A DNA stretch of 64,000 nucleotides from NCBI GenBank assembly GCA_905221615.1, contig CAJNDT010003257.1, forward strand, positions 470,001 through 534,000, given 5' to 3'. Positions within the stretch are counted from its first letter, which is position 1, and each line of letters starts with the position of its first letter. Positions 22,430 through 35,400 of the stretch are shown here, in pieces. Source of the DNA: Symbiodinium sp. CCMP2592 (taxonomy: Eukaryota > Sar > Dinophyceae > Suessiales > Symbiodiniaceae). Under the pieces are notes generated by a model. It was not told the origin of the DNA. It was given only the letters and a program-made list of their open reading frames with translations, and searched no databases. Made by a program: the position numbers and the translations under genes.

Positions 22430-23565
22430 TTCATACCAGCCATACCAGACATAGCAGCAAAATCAAACACTTCCCTTTTGTTGTGTAATTCAGTACTTCT
22501 GGTATGATTCACAATATAACCAGAAGCTTTTATGCATTGCATACCATGAGACATTTTGTGCATAACAAACGAAAAGTTGAATTTTAATTTCCCCAATTCA
22601 AAACCACACTACTCAACAGTTTTACAGCATGACTAATTGTAGTGGATAAATCGTGTTGGAACAAACTGTTTACGTAGCCTTTTCTATATCAATTTATAGT
22701 CGTATATTAACCAAAACACGAACCATACCCAAAACCACGTTGACACCAAACATTAACATGTGTTGTGTAGTTGCATTCTTCTGGTATGATTCATAATAAA
22801 AGGCTCCTGATGCCGACACATTGCATACCATGATAAATTTCATACATACACACGACAAACTTGAGATTATCCGACTGGCAGTGCTATGTAGTTCCATACT
22901 TCTGGTATGATTCATCATTAAGGTTTTAAAGTCTACACGTTTCATACCGCGATAAAATTTATGCATACATTTTAACGAACCGGAATGTCAGTGGTGTGGG
23001 GTTTAAAAATAGAATTTTGCAAATTTATCATGGTATGAAACGTGTAGACTTTAAAACCTTAATTTAATGATGAATCATACCAAAAGTATGGAACTACATA
23101 GCACTGCCAGTCGTGTAATCACAAGTTTGTCGTGTGTATGTATGAGATTTATCATGGTATGCAATGTGTCGGCATCAGGAGCCTTTTATTATGAATCATA
23201 CCAGAAGAATGGAACTACACAACACATGTTAATGTTTGGTGTCAACGTGGTTTTGGGTATGGTTCGTGTTTTGGTTAATATACGATTCTAAATTGATATA
23301 GACAAGGCTACGTAAACAGTTTGTTCCAACAGGAATTAATCCACTACAATTAGTCATGCTGTAAAACTGTTGAGTAGTGTGGTTTTGAATTGGGGAAGTT
23401 AAAATTCAACTTTTCGTTTGTTATGTACAAAATATCTCATGGTATGCAATGTATAAAAGCCTCTGGTTATATTGTGAATCATACCAGAAGTACTGAATTA
23501 CACAACAAAAGGGAAGTGTTTGATTTTGCTGCTATGTCTGGTATGGCTGGTATGAACTATTATAT
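22430..23565. repeat. Large inverted repeat, arms about 530 bp, spacer about 70 bp
   Basis: The left arm starts TTCATACCAGCCATACCAGA and the right arm ends with its reverse complement TCTGGTATGGCTGGTATGAA. The arms stay alignable to the centre near 22965-23035. GGTATGATTCA/TGAATCATACC and CATGGTATG recur inside each arm. Short frames in the arms are not genes. This could be the terminal structure of a foldback transposon or the site of a long hairpin RNA. It stands just upstream of the methyltransferase-like gene and recurs at about 30970-32105. Confidence 0.85.
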
Positions 23566-23951
23566 ATATATATATATATATGTATACTACGACTACTACT
23601 AGGACGGCGAGTACTGCTAGACTACTATTCCTACTGCCACTGCTACTTTATCGATTACGACTGCTGCCAGCAGGACTACGAGGGTTTCAGGTGGAGCTTG
23701 AACATGTGTTGTGGGACAGGCGTCGCTCCTGTTCCTTATTATATCGCTGCCGAGCAGGGCAGGCGAGGCGCCTTTGCAGTGCAAGGGTTGCGATCCTGCG
23801 CAGTGCTGCTTGTGACAGGGTTTCCGAAGGGTTCTTGTTTGATGTTTGCTTGATTTTTGCCAACGAGCTGCTGCTCCCACGTTGTGCATGCAGTGCAGAG
23901 TTCACATTCTCGAGCTTTCGTACATTGACTGTTTCGATCCTTCTAATCGTG

Positions 23952-26900
23952 ATGGCGCTTTCCTCGAACAACGCGTTGGTGGCAAAGGCGGGGCAGGCGA
24001 AGGCGCAGGGGCAGGCACCAACACCAAAGGCGCCGGCGCCCAAAGTCGTCGAGCCCAAGAAGACACCGGCGCCGGCGCTTGCGCCAGGTGTCGTGCCGGC
24101 TGCAAAGAGGACTAAGGGGCCGCAGGTGCCAGCGATCCCACCACTGCCGACCCTTCCGGTTGGGAACGATCGCCACCAGGCGCAGGCGACCCGTGTGGTG
24201 CAGGACCTGGTGCCATGGGTGCCTGAACTGAATACAGATGTGTTTCTATAAATATATTACTATACTAGTATATGATTTTTTGTGATTATGTATTATAGGT
24301 GCACATATGTACACATGTGTACATGTATGTATGTATGTATATGTATGTATGTTCATATATGTGTATGTGTATTATATATTCTTTACATAATGAAACATAC
24401 AAGTGCTTTCATGTTTTCTTAAGTTAAACAGGTTGTGTGTTGCTTGTTTGGACTTGTTTAGCTCACGGGGTATTTATTTCTTTTGTAGCTTTGATTTGGT
24501 GAGGTCGAGTACAAGCTGGCCGAAGCGCTGGTGAAGATGGGCTTCTACGATGAGGCGCCGGCGCTGGCTGAGCTTGAGCCGCTGTCGATCAAGGACAGGG
24601 ATGTCGCTGGCGGGGGCGTTGCATCCTTCAAGGAGAAGTGGTGCCCGCGCAACTGCGCCACAGCGGCCCGGGCCTCCGGCTTGCACGAGGCCGCTGGGAG
24701 CCTGTTTTGGGTGCCGGCGGGGGCGCGGGCGCAGGAGGTGCTGCCTGTGCAAGATTGCACATGGGCGCAGGTGGAGGAGTTGAAGCCTCTTTTTGAGGAG
24801 GCGCAGAAGCTGGCGCGGGTGGTGTTTCCGGCAACCTTGAGTGCCTGGGTGGAGGACATTTCTGTCCTCTACCCGCCGGGCGCGGGCGAAGGCGACTGCA
24901 TGCCGAAGGCACTGACGCTGGTGGAAAATCACGCGTTGGTGGTGGCGTGGTGGTTGGCGATGTTCGAAGCCCTCAGGGCGGAGAACCAGGACCGCGTCCG
25001 ACTTCTGTACGAGTGTGCACTGACAGTCACGATCCGGCTGTATGTGGGGACGAGCAAGCAGGCGCTGGCGCTGATGCTCTGGCAGGCGACAGACAAGAAA
25101 AAGCAGGTGCTGGCGGTGGCGGATGACAACGTCATCACGTTTGCAAAAAAGTTCCAGATCATCGTGGAGAATTGTGGGGTGATTTGTCATATTGGAAAAC
25201 AATATTAATATACCAACGCATGCTTTACCTATTCAATTAATTTTTGATATGATTATATGTAGTATTGGTATGTATGCTGTGTGAGTTGCTTTTATCCTCA
25301 AAGGTGAAAGGAATCGGAAAGCAGCTGGAGCACTGGAAGGCGATCGGCCTCAACTTCATGGGGAAGCCGGTGTATCGAATGTTGCACTACGCTCTTCTGG
25401 CGATTGCGCAGCTGTCAGACAAGGCGCAGGCGTTGTTGCAGGAGCTGGAAAGCAAGGCCGGGCGCGCGATCTTGACGGAAGGCCACTCCAAGTTGCACAA
25501 CGTGATGCGACGCGCAGGCGCTGGCGCGGACAACTCAGAAGCCATCGATCCGGTGGTGGCACTACTGGTAAAGTTTTGTACATGCCATGTGTCTATGTCT
25601 TCATAATAAGCTAAGATGTTGAGTTCCTCCTTAATTATTCGGCATACACTGCTTATACACATCCCAGGAACAGCTGCTGCACCTCCTGCTTGTTGAGGTG
25701 GACGGCGAGAAACTGCAGGCGCAGGACGCGACCTCGGACTTCTTCGAGGGCGGCAGAGGCGCCGGCGCTGGCGTGGGCTGGGTGGCGATGTCGCTTTGCA
25801 AGCTGGCGGTGTTGGGGAAGGTGTGCGGCGTGCTGAGCACCTCGGAGGAGGCGTGGGCGAGCCATGCCTTGCAGCAGATCAATGATTTGGGGAAGGCGAG
25901 GCAGGCGCTGGCGAAAGCAGCGGAGGCGGAGTCTGTGAAAGTCTCAGAGGACGGCCTCTGGTCTGCTGTGTTTTCCTCCAAGGACGCGGTCCCGCCAGGC
26001 TACGCGGCCGACTTCATCGCGTACGTCAGCAACTTGTTGGGCGGCGGCTACGACGCGGACCTCAAAACCTTCAATGACAAAGAGGACTTGGTCGCGCAAC
26101 TCCTTGCAGGCGAAGGCGACAACCCCGTGCTGAAGGACTGGCGGGAGGCCCTGGACACCCTGGACAGAGGGGTTTCCGGCTTGAGCACCGGCGTGGTGGC
26201 GGTTGATTCGATCCAGGAGGACTCGCTGGCGTCGGCACCCTTGTCACTGCTGATGCAAAAGTGCGCCGCCGGCGACGACCTGGAGGAGGTCAGGGAGACT
26301 ACTCGCCGAGAGCGGGCGGAGGTGTTGGCAAAGGCGCGGGGGCTCAGAAAAGGCCTGTGCCAGTTGTTGGTGCTGCCACAGGCGTGCACCAAGGAGGCGT
26401 TGCAGTCGGCCTTGGCCCGTGCAGGTGCAGGCGGAGCTGGCAACTTCCACGGGAAGTTGAACGAGAAGCACCGCGGCTACTTTCTCATGGCCGACCTGGA
26501 GCATGAGGAGAAGCAGGGCTGGGCGCAGGTGTCAGAGATGAGCGGCTCTGTCAAACAGCGGTTTTCGCAGAAGTGCGCCTTCTTGAAGGGGCTGGCAGGG
26601 TCGTGCGACTTCGTCTTCGTCGGCGATGGGCGCTGTCGCGCGGCACGTGCGACGATCGAAGAGGCGCTGGTGAAGGACCTGGACTACACGCAGTTCTTCG
26701 AGCTTTGGGTGAGCTTCGCAGGCCCATGTGTGCGGGCGTCAACGCGGCAGGTGGTGGGCGGGCAGGTGAACAAGGAGATCATCTTCGTCAAGCTGCCGGC
26801 GCCGCGCGTACGCCTGGCCGCCGTGGAGCGGCAGGCAGCATACGGATGTTTCAGTTTTTCATATCATATGTTTAGGATATCAAGGTTTCCCTGATTGAAT

Positions 26901-27474
26901 ATAGTATTGAGTTTTTTTTTTTTGTATAGTTGGAAAGCAGGATGACTTTGTCTCCAAGAGCAGCGGCGCTGGCGCGAAAGTCACGACGGCGGACACGAAC
27001 TACGTGAACGTGCCGTTCCTGGCGTCGGCGAAGCTTCCCACGCTGGCGTGGGCGGACAAGGCCGAGATCCTTGGCATGAACGCGGATGCGGCGCCGGCGG
27101 ACCGAGCACCGGTGTGGCAGGCGTTGGTGAAGAACCATATGGTGAAGGATGTCGTCGACCTGTCACCTGGTTCTGGGGCGCTGGCGTCGGCGTGCCTGTC
27201 CATGGGCATCCGGTACACGGGCTTCTGCGGCAACGAGAAGCACCGGAAGTGGCTGGAGAACCTGGTGGACAGGCAGGCGCTGGCGCTGGCGGCGACAGAG
27301 GGGCATGCCCTCTGGACGCAGTCGCTGGCGGACCTCATCCAGCTCCACTTCAAGGATGTGGTCGCAGGCGATGGCGGGGATGGCGGGGATGGCGGCGGCG
27401 ACGACGGCGACGAGGAGGGCGAAAACGAGGAGGATGGCGAGGAGGACGAAGTGCCGCTTATGGATGCCGAGTGA
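23952..27474 (+). CDS. 983-residue protein with C-terminal Rossmann methyltransferase-like domain (upstream, intact copy)
   Basis: Five exons: 23952-24239, 24504-25178, 25304-25567, 25668-26847 and 26930-27474. Donors are GTGTTT, GTGATT, GTAAAG and GTTTCA; the first three acceptors are AG|G. They join in frame to TGA. The N-terminus is Ala/Pro/Lys-rich. The long middle is helical-looking and unrecognised. The last exon has VVDLSPGSGALASACLSMG followed by YTGFCGNEKHRKWLENLVD, which fits motif I and the next strand of a SAM-binding fold; I could not find an NPPY/DPPY or PCQ catalytic motif. The tail is Gly/Asp/Glu-rich. The C5 DNA methyltransferase gene follows 475 bases downstream on the same strand, suggesting a shared element. 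Enzymatic activity is inferred weakly; it could be a catalytically inactive partner. Confidence 0.6.
24300..24375. repeat. (ATGT)n / (TG)n microsatellite in intron 1
   Basis: Runs of ATGTATGTATGTATATGTAT within the first intron of the methyltransferase-like gene. The copy at about 32838-32912 is the same. Confidence 0.85.
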
Positions 27475-27949
27475 ACAGGCGGTTCGTGACGCCGGCGCGG
27501 GCGCGGCGCTTATATGGATGCCGAGTGCACAGGCGGTTCGTGATGCCGGCGCGGGCGCGGCTTAGATCGTCTTTTCAGCCACCTCAGCCAGGCAAGGCTG
27601 GGAGCAACAGAGCAGGCGCTGGTGGGAGCAAAACAAAGCTTGCCTGGCCCGCACTTGCATTGCTGACAGTTGTCTTGGCTATGCATGACCATTTTCATGT
27701 CAGGATCCGTATACATGATTGTAGCACGAGTGTGCTTGAGACTGATGAGAGCCGGTATGATGTATATCATAACAATGAATAGTTTTTGTATATTGAGATG
27801 TACATCACATTGTATGTTCACGTTCTAATATGAATTAGTATTGTCTCAGTGTTTATGTCCATTGTTGTATTAACATAGACTAAGAACGTTGTCCAGAAAG
27901 TTTTCTGAACGGTGGCTGCAGACGTTGAATCGCGGGAGACGGCGTGGGG

Positions 27950-28892
27950 ATGGCTTTGCCAACTCCGCTTAAGCAGTTCCTCCGGGGGTGGGGAAGTACC
28001 ACCCGAAAGCGAATGCAGGCAGCAGCTCGGGATGTCCTGGAAAGCAATGGGCTGCAGCTGTCGCAGCCGCCGGCGCAGGCGCTCGGAAGTGATTGCTGCG
28101 GCATGTCTGCGGAGGTGCTGGCGATGAGAGAGCTGGGTTTTCAGCATAGCGTTGTGTTTGCCAGCGACATCTGCGAAGGCGCAGGCTCATTCTGCCGGGC
28201 GAATGCTCCTGCCGGGAGCTTTTTCGGGGATGTCCTGGCCAGGAAGGCGTCGGCGCTGGCGCACATGCGCATCCACGGCTACTTCGCAGGGTTTCCCTGC
28301 CAGCCATGGTCCCGGATGCGGCGCAAAGGCGGGCGCAGGCGACGGGGATGGAGCGATCCCCGTGCTCGGGTGTTCGTGGCGTGCCTGCAGGCGGTGGCGC
28401 AGACACAGCCCCTGTACGCGATCCTGGAAAACGTGCAGGGGATCATGTGTTTCTGGGCGTCGGTGTCGGCGAAGGTGCAGGCGATGCTGCCGGGCTATCG
28501 GCTGGGCAGAGGGCTTCGACGGCCACGCGTCTTCATCCTCTGCCTCCGGGAGGATAGCCTGATGGTTGGGTGCTGGCGGACGACGAAGGCGCTGGTGGCG
28601 GCAATGCTGGGGTCTGTTGCTGAGCAGAAGATGCAGCAACCGCTTTCCATGTTTTTGCTTCCGTCGGCGTCAGCGAAGGGGGCGGCAAAGCAGATGAAGA
28701 AACCGGTGGTGGCGAGAGCGCAAGCGAGCAGGAAGACGACGGCGACGGCGAAGTGGATCCTCAAGCACCGCGAAGCCCAAAGGAAAGCCGGGAAGTTGCC
28801 GCCCCTGCGCAAGCTTTCCTTTCTGACAGCAAGAGAGGCGGAAGTCTTGCAGTTGGCCGAAGCCAAGTTGGGCCAGGACAAGGTGTTGGCGG
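27950..28892 (+). CDS. C5 cytosine DNA methyltransferase, upstream copy, cut by assembly gap
   Basis: Starts MALPTPLKQFLRGW; an upstream GTG in frame is not needed. Residues 1-314 are visible and nearly identical to the complete copy at 36549-38054, including GSDCCGMSAE (motif I), FPCQPWS (motif IV) and ENVQG (motif VI). The frame runs into the N block, so the C-terminal exon with motif X is missing here. One visible difference is GQDKVLA instead of GQAKVLA just before the gap. See the downstream copy for function. Confidence 0.75.
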
Positions 28893-28992
28893 NNNNNNNN
28901 NNNNNNNNNNNNNNNNNNNNNNNNNNNNNNNNNNNNNNNNNNNNNNNNNNNNNNNNNNNNNNNNNNNNNNNNNNNNNNNNNNNNNNNNNNNN
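28893..28992. other. Assembly gap of 100 N
   Basis: Exactly 100 undetermined bases, a usual placeholder for a gap of unknown size. The left side ends inside the C5 methyltransferase gene and the right side begins inside the tandem repeat at the position matching 20443, so the gap joins the end of one repeat copy to the start of the other. Confidence 0.98.
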
Positions 28993-30129
28993 AGCGGGTA
29001 TGAGTGCTCTACTAGTCTACGTTTTACCTTGATCTGTTTGTGCTCTTAGAGAGACCAGGGACGATAAGGGTTGACAAGGGCCTTGCTATATTATTGTAAA
29101 CATGTATGTTTAAATACATATAAAAAATATTGTGTTAGTGAATTTTTTGAGCTTGGGGTTGCAGTGTGTCAAAAGGTGTTTCCAGTAAGGTACCTATCAC
29201 GTTGTCATTGAGGTAGGTAGGTTTAGGGTTTAAGTGTAAATAATAAGTACCACTTGGGATGTTTAGCTGTAGTCCTGCAGTATGTGTTTAAGTAACATTG
29301 GTAAATTGGTTAATATAGTTATTTCAAGATGCCACATACTGATAACACGCGCTGCAGTATCCGTGCTATTGTGGTTGATATAATTATCATTCCTTATGTT
29401 TTTTTTAGGGGTAGGTACGCTTGTTATGGTAGCATGACAAATGAAAACCCAGGGTTAAGGATTCGTATACTTGCATCACATACCATTACATCGTGTCCTT
29501 ACAGGAACCATAGCAGGGTAAGGGGGGTGTTTTCGGGAGTTTGGTTTGTGTTTTTTTTATATCCACAAGTATTTATTTCATACTTAAGACAAATAGGTGT
29601 TAACATATATTATATTTGATATATTAATATGTGTGTTTGGTATGATAAATATTATTTTGGATATTAATAGCTAATATCATACCAGAAACAGTTTCATACA
29701 TATACACTCATATATGGTGCATTTGTTTTGTGTAGGAGTGGGATGTATTCAGTTGTCGGTATGAAGCAGTGGCGGTGTTTACATTTGCACTATTCTTTAC
29801 AGTTTCGTGCTGCTTTCATTGTTTATTTTTTTTTAATCAGAAAACATGCATGTTTAAATCCTTTATGAAAAATATTGTTCTCAGTAAGTTTTCTTGAGCT
29901 TGGGGTCACTGTGTGGCAAAAGTTGTTTTCAGTAAGGTTTCTATCATGTTGTCCTTCAGGTAGCTAGCAAGCAAAAACATGAGCGACAAACTAAGAGTAT
30001 GGGTATGGGCTTCAAATAAAACCAGTATGTAACAGCATTTGGGGTTCTATTTTGCTCAGTACTAGCTCAAGGTTATCAGCCAGTTAGGGATCTATTTTGC
30101 TCGAGCAGATCTGCTGTCAGTTTTAGCCA

Positions 30130-30350
30130 GGCCAAATTACCTCAGAGTATTTTGAAATACTCTGAGGTAATTTTGAGCTTTGAAACTGCAAAATTACCTT
30201 TTCAGACGGTTTATTATTACAATTATCCAAAAAGGTAATTCGCAGTTTTAGAAGCCCAAAATTACCTCAGAGTATTTCAAAATACTCTGAGGTAATTCTG
30301 AGTGGTTGAAGCCTCAAAATTACCTTTGAGTATTTTGAAATACTCTCCTA
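30130..30350. repeat. Palindrome cluster, second copy
   Basis: The same arrangement as at 21585-21810, including both AATTACCTCAGAGTATTT palindromes. One base differs between the second pair (CGCAGTTTTAG here, CGCAATTTTAG upstream). Confidence 0.85.
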
Positions 30351-30969
30351 AGGGGCTGTGGTGCTGCTTTGCTTACACCAGCAGGGTTCTCGTGGAAATG
30401 TCCTTTGTCACTATGAATGTTTGTATACAGTAGCAATGTGTTTACATACTCAATCAATAAGTGTATCATTATTTTTTTTGGTATGCAATAAATGTTTCTT
30501 GATATGATCATCATTCGGCCTAATAAAGCACTGTAACTTTGTGTATGATACATACTGCTTATGTGGGAGCCTCATACCGTTTGATTCACTGCACTGTTGA
30601 TGTTCATTTGGGTCAAGTATAGAGACCCAATCCCTGTTCTCCACCAGTGACAAACGGTATCACAAACGCTATGAATCTGTGAAGTTGTTGTTCTGGTATG
30701 TATATAATTTACCACAGTATACAATCTATAAAGGTACATTGGGAAACATACCAAAACAACTTATTTATATATTAAAGTATAATGGTTGGTAATGCTGGGA
30801 GATATAGTAGGATTCGTATGTTCAGGGATATGCCATAGCAGAAAAGATGTAGAACGGTTTAAAAGACAATATCACCATTAGTCACCATCCACTAGCAATA
30901 GTAGTCTAGTAGTTGTTGCCGTCCAAACAATACAGAAGAATATACACATATACATATATATATATATCA

Positions 30970-32105
30970 ATAGTTCATACCAGCCATACCAGACATAGCA
31001 GCAAAATCAAACACTTCCCTTTTGTTGTGTAATTCAGTACTTCTGGTATGATTCACAATATAACCAGAAGCTTTTATGCATTGCATACCATGAGACATTT
31101 TGTGCATAACAAACGAAAAGTTGAATTTTAATTTCCCCAATTCAAAACCACACTACTCAACAGTTTTACAGCATGACTAATTGTAGTGGATAAATCGTGT
31201 TGGAACAAACTGTTTACGTAGCCTTTTCTATATCAATTTATAATCGTATATTAACCAAAACACGAACCATACCCAAAACCACGTTGACACCAAACATTAA
31301 CATGTGTTGTGTAGTTGCATTCTTCTGGTATGATTCATAATAAAAGGCTCCTGATGCCGACACATTGCATACCATGATAAATTTCATACATACACACGAC
31401 AAACTTGAGATTATCCGACTGGCAGTGCTATGTAGTTCCATACTTCTGGTATGATTCATCATTAAGGTTTTAAAGTCTACACGTTTCATACCGCGATAAA
31501 ATTTATGCATACATTTTAACGAACCGGAATGTCAGTGGTGTGGGGTTTAAAAATAGAATTTTGCAAATTTATCATGGTATGAAACGTGTAGACTTTAAAA
31601 CCTTAATTTAATGATGAATCATACCAAAAGTATGGAACTACATAGCACTGCCAGTCGTGTAATCACAAGTTTGTCGTGTGTATGTATGAGATTTATCATG
31701 GTATGCAATGTGTCGGCATCAGGAGCCTTTTATTATGAATCATACCAGAAGAATGGAACTACACAACACATGTTAATGTTTGGTGTCAACGTGGTTTTGG
31801 GTATGGTTCGTGTTTTGGTTAATATACGATTCTAAATTGATATAGACAAGGCTACGTAAACAGTTTGTTCCAACAGGAATTAATCCACTACAATTAGTCA
31901 TGCTGTAAAACTGTTGAGTAGTGTGGTTTTGAATTGGGGAAGTTAAAATTCAACTTTTCGTTTGTTATGTACAAAATATCTCATGGTATGCAATGTGTAA
32001 AAGCCTCTGGTTATATTGTGAATCATACCAGAAGTACTGAATTACACAACAAAAGGGAAGTGTTTGATTTTGCTGCTATGTCTGGTATGGCTGGTATGAA
32101 CTATA
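30970..32105. repeat. Large inverted repeat, second copy
   Basis: Same arms and centre as 22430-23565, with a shorter (TA)n at the right end. It precedes the second copy of the methyltransferase-like gene. Confidence 0.85.
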
Positions 32106-32489
32106 TATATATATATGTATACTACGACTACTACTAGGACGGCGAGTACTGCTAGACTACTATTCCTACTGCCACTGCTACTTTATCGATTACGACTGCT
32201 GCCAGCAGGACTACGAGGGTTTCAGGTGTTGGAGCTTGAACATGTGTTGTGGGACAGGCGTCGCTCCTGTTCCTTATTATATCGCTGCCGAGCAGGGCAG
32301 GCGAGGCGCCTTTGCAGTGCAAGGGTTGCGATCCTGCGCAGTGCTGCTTGTGACAGGGTTTCCGAAGGGTTCTTGTTTGATGTTTGCTTGATTTTTGCCA
32401 ACGAGCTGCTGCTCCCACGTTGTGCATGCAGTGCAGAGTTCACATTCTCGAGCTTTCGTACATTGACTGTTTCGATCCTTCTAATCGTG

Positions 32490-35400
32490 ATGGCGCTTTC
32501 CTCGAACAACGCGTTGGTGGCAAAGGCGGGGCAGGCGAAGGCGCAGGGGCAGGCACCAACACCAAAGGCGCCGGCGCCCAAAGTCGTCGAGCCCAAGAAG
32601 ACACCGGCGCCGGCGCTTGCGCCAGGTGTCGTGCCGGCTGCAAAGAGGACTAAGGGGCCGCAGGTGCCAGCGATCCCACCACTGCCGTCCCTTCCGGTTG
32701 GGAACGATCGCCACCAGGCGCAGGCGACCCGTGTGGTGCAGGACCTGGTGCCATGGGTGCCTGAACTGAATACAGATGTGTTTCTATAAATATATTACTA
32801 TACTAGTATATGATTTTTTGTGATTATGTATTATAGGTGCACATATGTACACATGTGTACATGTATGTATGTATGTATATGTATGTATGTTCATATATGT
32901 GTATGTGTATTATATATTCTTTACATAATGAAACATACAAGTGCTTTCATGTTTTCTTAAGTTAAACAGGTTGTGTGTTGCTTGTTTGGACTTGTTTAGC
33001 TCACGGGGTATTTATTTCTTTTGTAGCTTTGATTTGGTGAGGTCGAGTACAAGCTGGCCGAAGCGCTGGTGAAGATGGGCTTCTACGATGAGGCGCCGGC
33101 GCTGGCTGAGCTTGAGCCGCTGTCGATCAAGGACAGGGATGTCGCTGGCGGGGGCGTTGCATCCTTCAAGGAGAAGTGGTGCCCGCGCAACTGCGCCACA
33201 GCGGCCCGGGCCTCCGGCTTGTACGAGGCCGCTGGGAGCCTGTTTTGGGTGCCGGCGGGGGCGCGGGCGCAGGAGGTGCTGCCTGTGCAAGATTGCACAT
33301 GGGCGCAGGTGGAGGAGTTGAAGCCTCTTTTTGAGGAGGCGCAGAAGCTGGCGCGGGTGGTGTTTCCGGCAACCTTGAGTGCCTGGGTGGAGGACATTTC
33401 TGTCCTCTACCCGCCGGGCGCGGGCGAAGGCGACTGCATGCCGAAGGCACTGACGCTGGTGGAAAATCACGCGTTGGTGGTGGCGTGGTGGTTGGCGATG
33501 TTCGAAGCCCTCAGGGCGGAGAACCAGGACCGCGTCCGACTTCTGTACGAGTGTGCACTGACAGTCACGATCCGGCTGTATGTGGGGACGAGCAAGCAGG
33601 CGCTGGCGCTGATGCTCTGGCAGGCGACAGACAAGAAAAAGCAGGTGCTGGCGGTGGCGGATGACAACGTCATCACGTTTGCAAAAAAGTTCCAGATCAT
33701 CGTGGAGAATTGTGGGGTGATTTGTCATATTGGAAAACAATATTAATATACCAACGCATGCTTTACCTATTCAATTAATTTTTGATATGATTATATGTAG
33801 TATTGGTATGTATGCTGTGTGAGTTGCTTTTATCCTCAAAGGTGAAAGGAATCGGAAAGCAGCTGGAGCACTGGAAGGCGATCGGCCTCAACTTCATGGG
33901 GAAGCCGGTGTATCGAATGTTGCACTACGCTCTTCTGGCGATTGCGCAGCTGTCAGACAAGGCGCAGGCGTTGTTGCAGGAGCTGGAAAGCAAGGCCGGG
34001 CGCGCGATCTTGACGGAAGGCCACTCCAAGTTGCACAACGTGATGCGACGCGCAGGCGCTGGCGCGGACAACTCAGAAGCCATCGATCCGGTGGTGGCAC
34101 TACTGGTAAAGTTTTGTACATGCCATGTGTCTATGTCTTCATAATAAGCTAAGATGTTGAGTTCCTCCTTAATTATTCGGCATACACTGCTTATACACAT
34201 CCCAGGACAGCTGCTGCACCTCCTGCTTGTTGAGGTGGACGGCGAGAAACTGCAGGCGCAGGACGCGACCTCGGACTTCTTCGAGGGCGGCAGAGGCGCC
34301 GGCGCTGGCGTGGGCTGGGTGGCGATGTCGCTTTGCAAGCTGGCGGTGTTGGGGAAGGTGTGCGGCGTGCTGAGCACCTCGGAGGAGGCGTGGGCGAGCC
34401 ATGCCTTGCAGCAGATCAATGATTTGGGGAAGGCGAGGCAGGCGCTGGCGAAAGCAGCGGAGGCGGAGTCTGTGAAAGTCTCAGAGGACGGCCTCTGGTC
34501 TGCTGTGTTTTCCTCCAAGGACGCGGTCCCGCCAGGCTACGCGGCCGACTTCATCGCGTACGTCAGCAACTTGTTGGGCGGCGGCTACGACGCGGACCTC
34601 AAAACCTTCAATGACAAAGAGGACTTGGTCGCGCAACTCCTTGCAGGCGAAGGCGACAACCCCGTGCTGAAGGACTGGCGGGAGGCCCTGGACACCCTGG
34701 ACAGAGGGGTTTCCGGCTTGAGCACCGGCGTGGTGGCGGTTGATTCGATCCAGGAGGACTCGCTGGCGTCGGCACCCTTGTCACTGCTGATGCAAAAGTG
34801 CGCCGCCGGCGACGACCTGGAGGAGGTCAGGGAGACTACTCGCCGAGAGCGGGCGGAGGTGTTGGCAAAGGCGCGGGGGCTCAGAAAAGGCCTGTGCCAG
34901 TTGTTGGTGCTGCCACAGGCGTGCACCAAGGAGGCGTTGCAGTCGGCCTTGGCCCGTGCAGGTGCAGGCGGAGCTGGCAACTTCCACGGGAAGTTGAACG
35001 AGAAGCACCGCGGCTACTTTCTCATGGCCGACCTGGAGCATGAGGAGAAGCAGGGCTGGGCGCAGGTGTCAGAGATGAGCGGCTCTGTCAAACAGCGGTT
35101 TTCGCAGAAGTGCGCCTTCTTGAAGGGGCTGGCAGGGTCGTGCGACTTCGTCTTCGTCGGCGATGGGCGCTGTCGCGCGGCACGTGCGACGATCGAAGAG
35201 GCGCTGGTGAAGGACCTGGACTACACGCAGTTCTTCGAGCTTTGGGTGAGCTTCGCAGGCCCATGTGTGCGGGCGTCAACGCGGCAGGTGGTGGGCGGGC
35301 AGGTGAACAAGGAGATCATCTTCGTCAAGCTGCCGGCGCCGCGCGTACGCCTGGCCGCCGTGGAGCGGCAGGCAGCATACGGATGTTTCAGTTTTTCATA

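Larger units (their letters stand above)
20443..28892 (+). repeat. Upstream copy of an 8.45-kb direct repeat
   Basis: Nearly identical to 28993-37491. It contains half of the tandem repeat, palindromes, the large inverted repeat, the 983-residue methyltransferase-like gene and the 5' two-thirds of the C5 methyltransferase gene. It ends exactly at the N run. Differences include a 72-base segment missing here at about 27110, an extra 9 bases at about 27385, scattered substitutions and homopolymer or TA length changes. Confidence 0.95.

Noticed and set aside
22694..23291. Two similar short proteins, MHKFYRGMKRV and MMNHTKSMELH types, on opposite strands
   Set aside because: They are the two arms of the large inverted repeat, read in opposite directions, with no start context or splice sites.
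24474..25202. Antisense open frame of 242 residues (and its twin at 33012-33740)
   Set aside because: GC-rich coding DNA lacks antisense stops. The sense exon has proper splice sites and continues in neighbouring exons.
27478..27565. Repeated GCGGTTCGTGACGCCGGCGC pair as a tandem gene end or terminator
   Set aside because: Two 60-base copies just after the stop codon of the methyltransferase-like gene; nothing shows a function beyond a local duplication of the 3' end.
28893..28992. Residues shown as X in the C5 methyltransferase
   Set aside because: They come from the N run; the frame after the gap belongs to a different part of the repeat.
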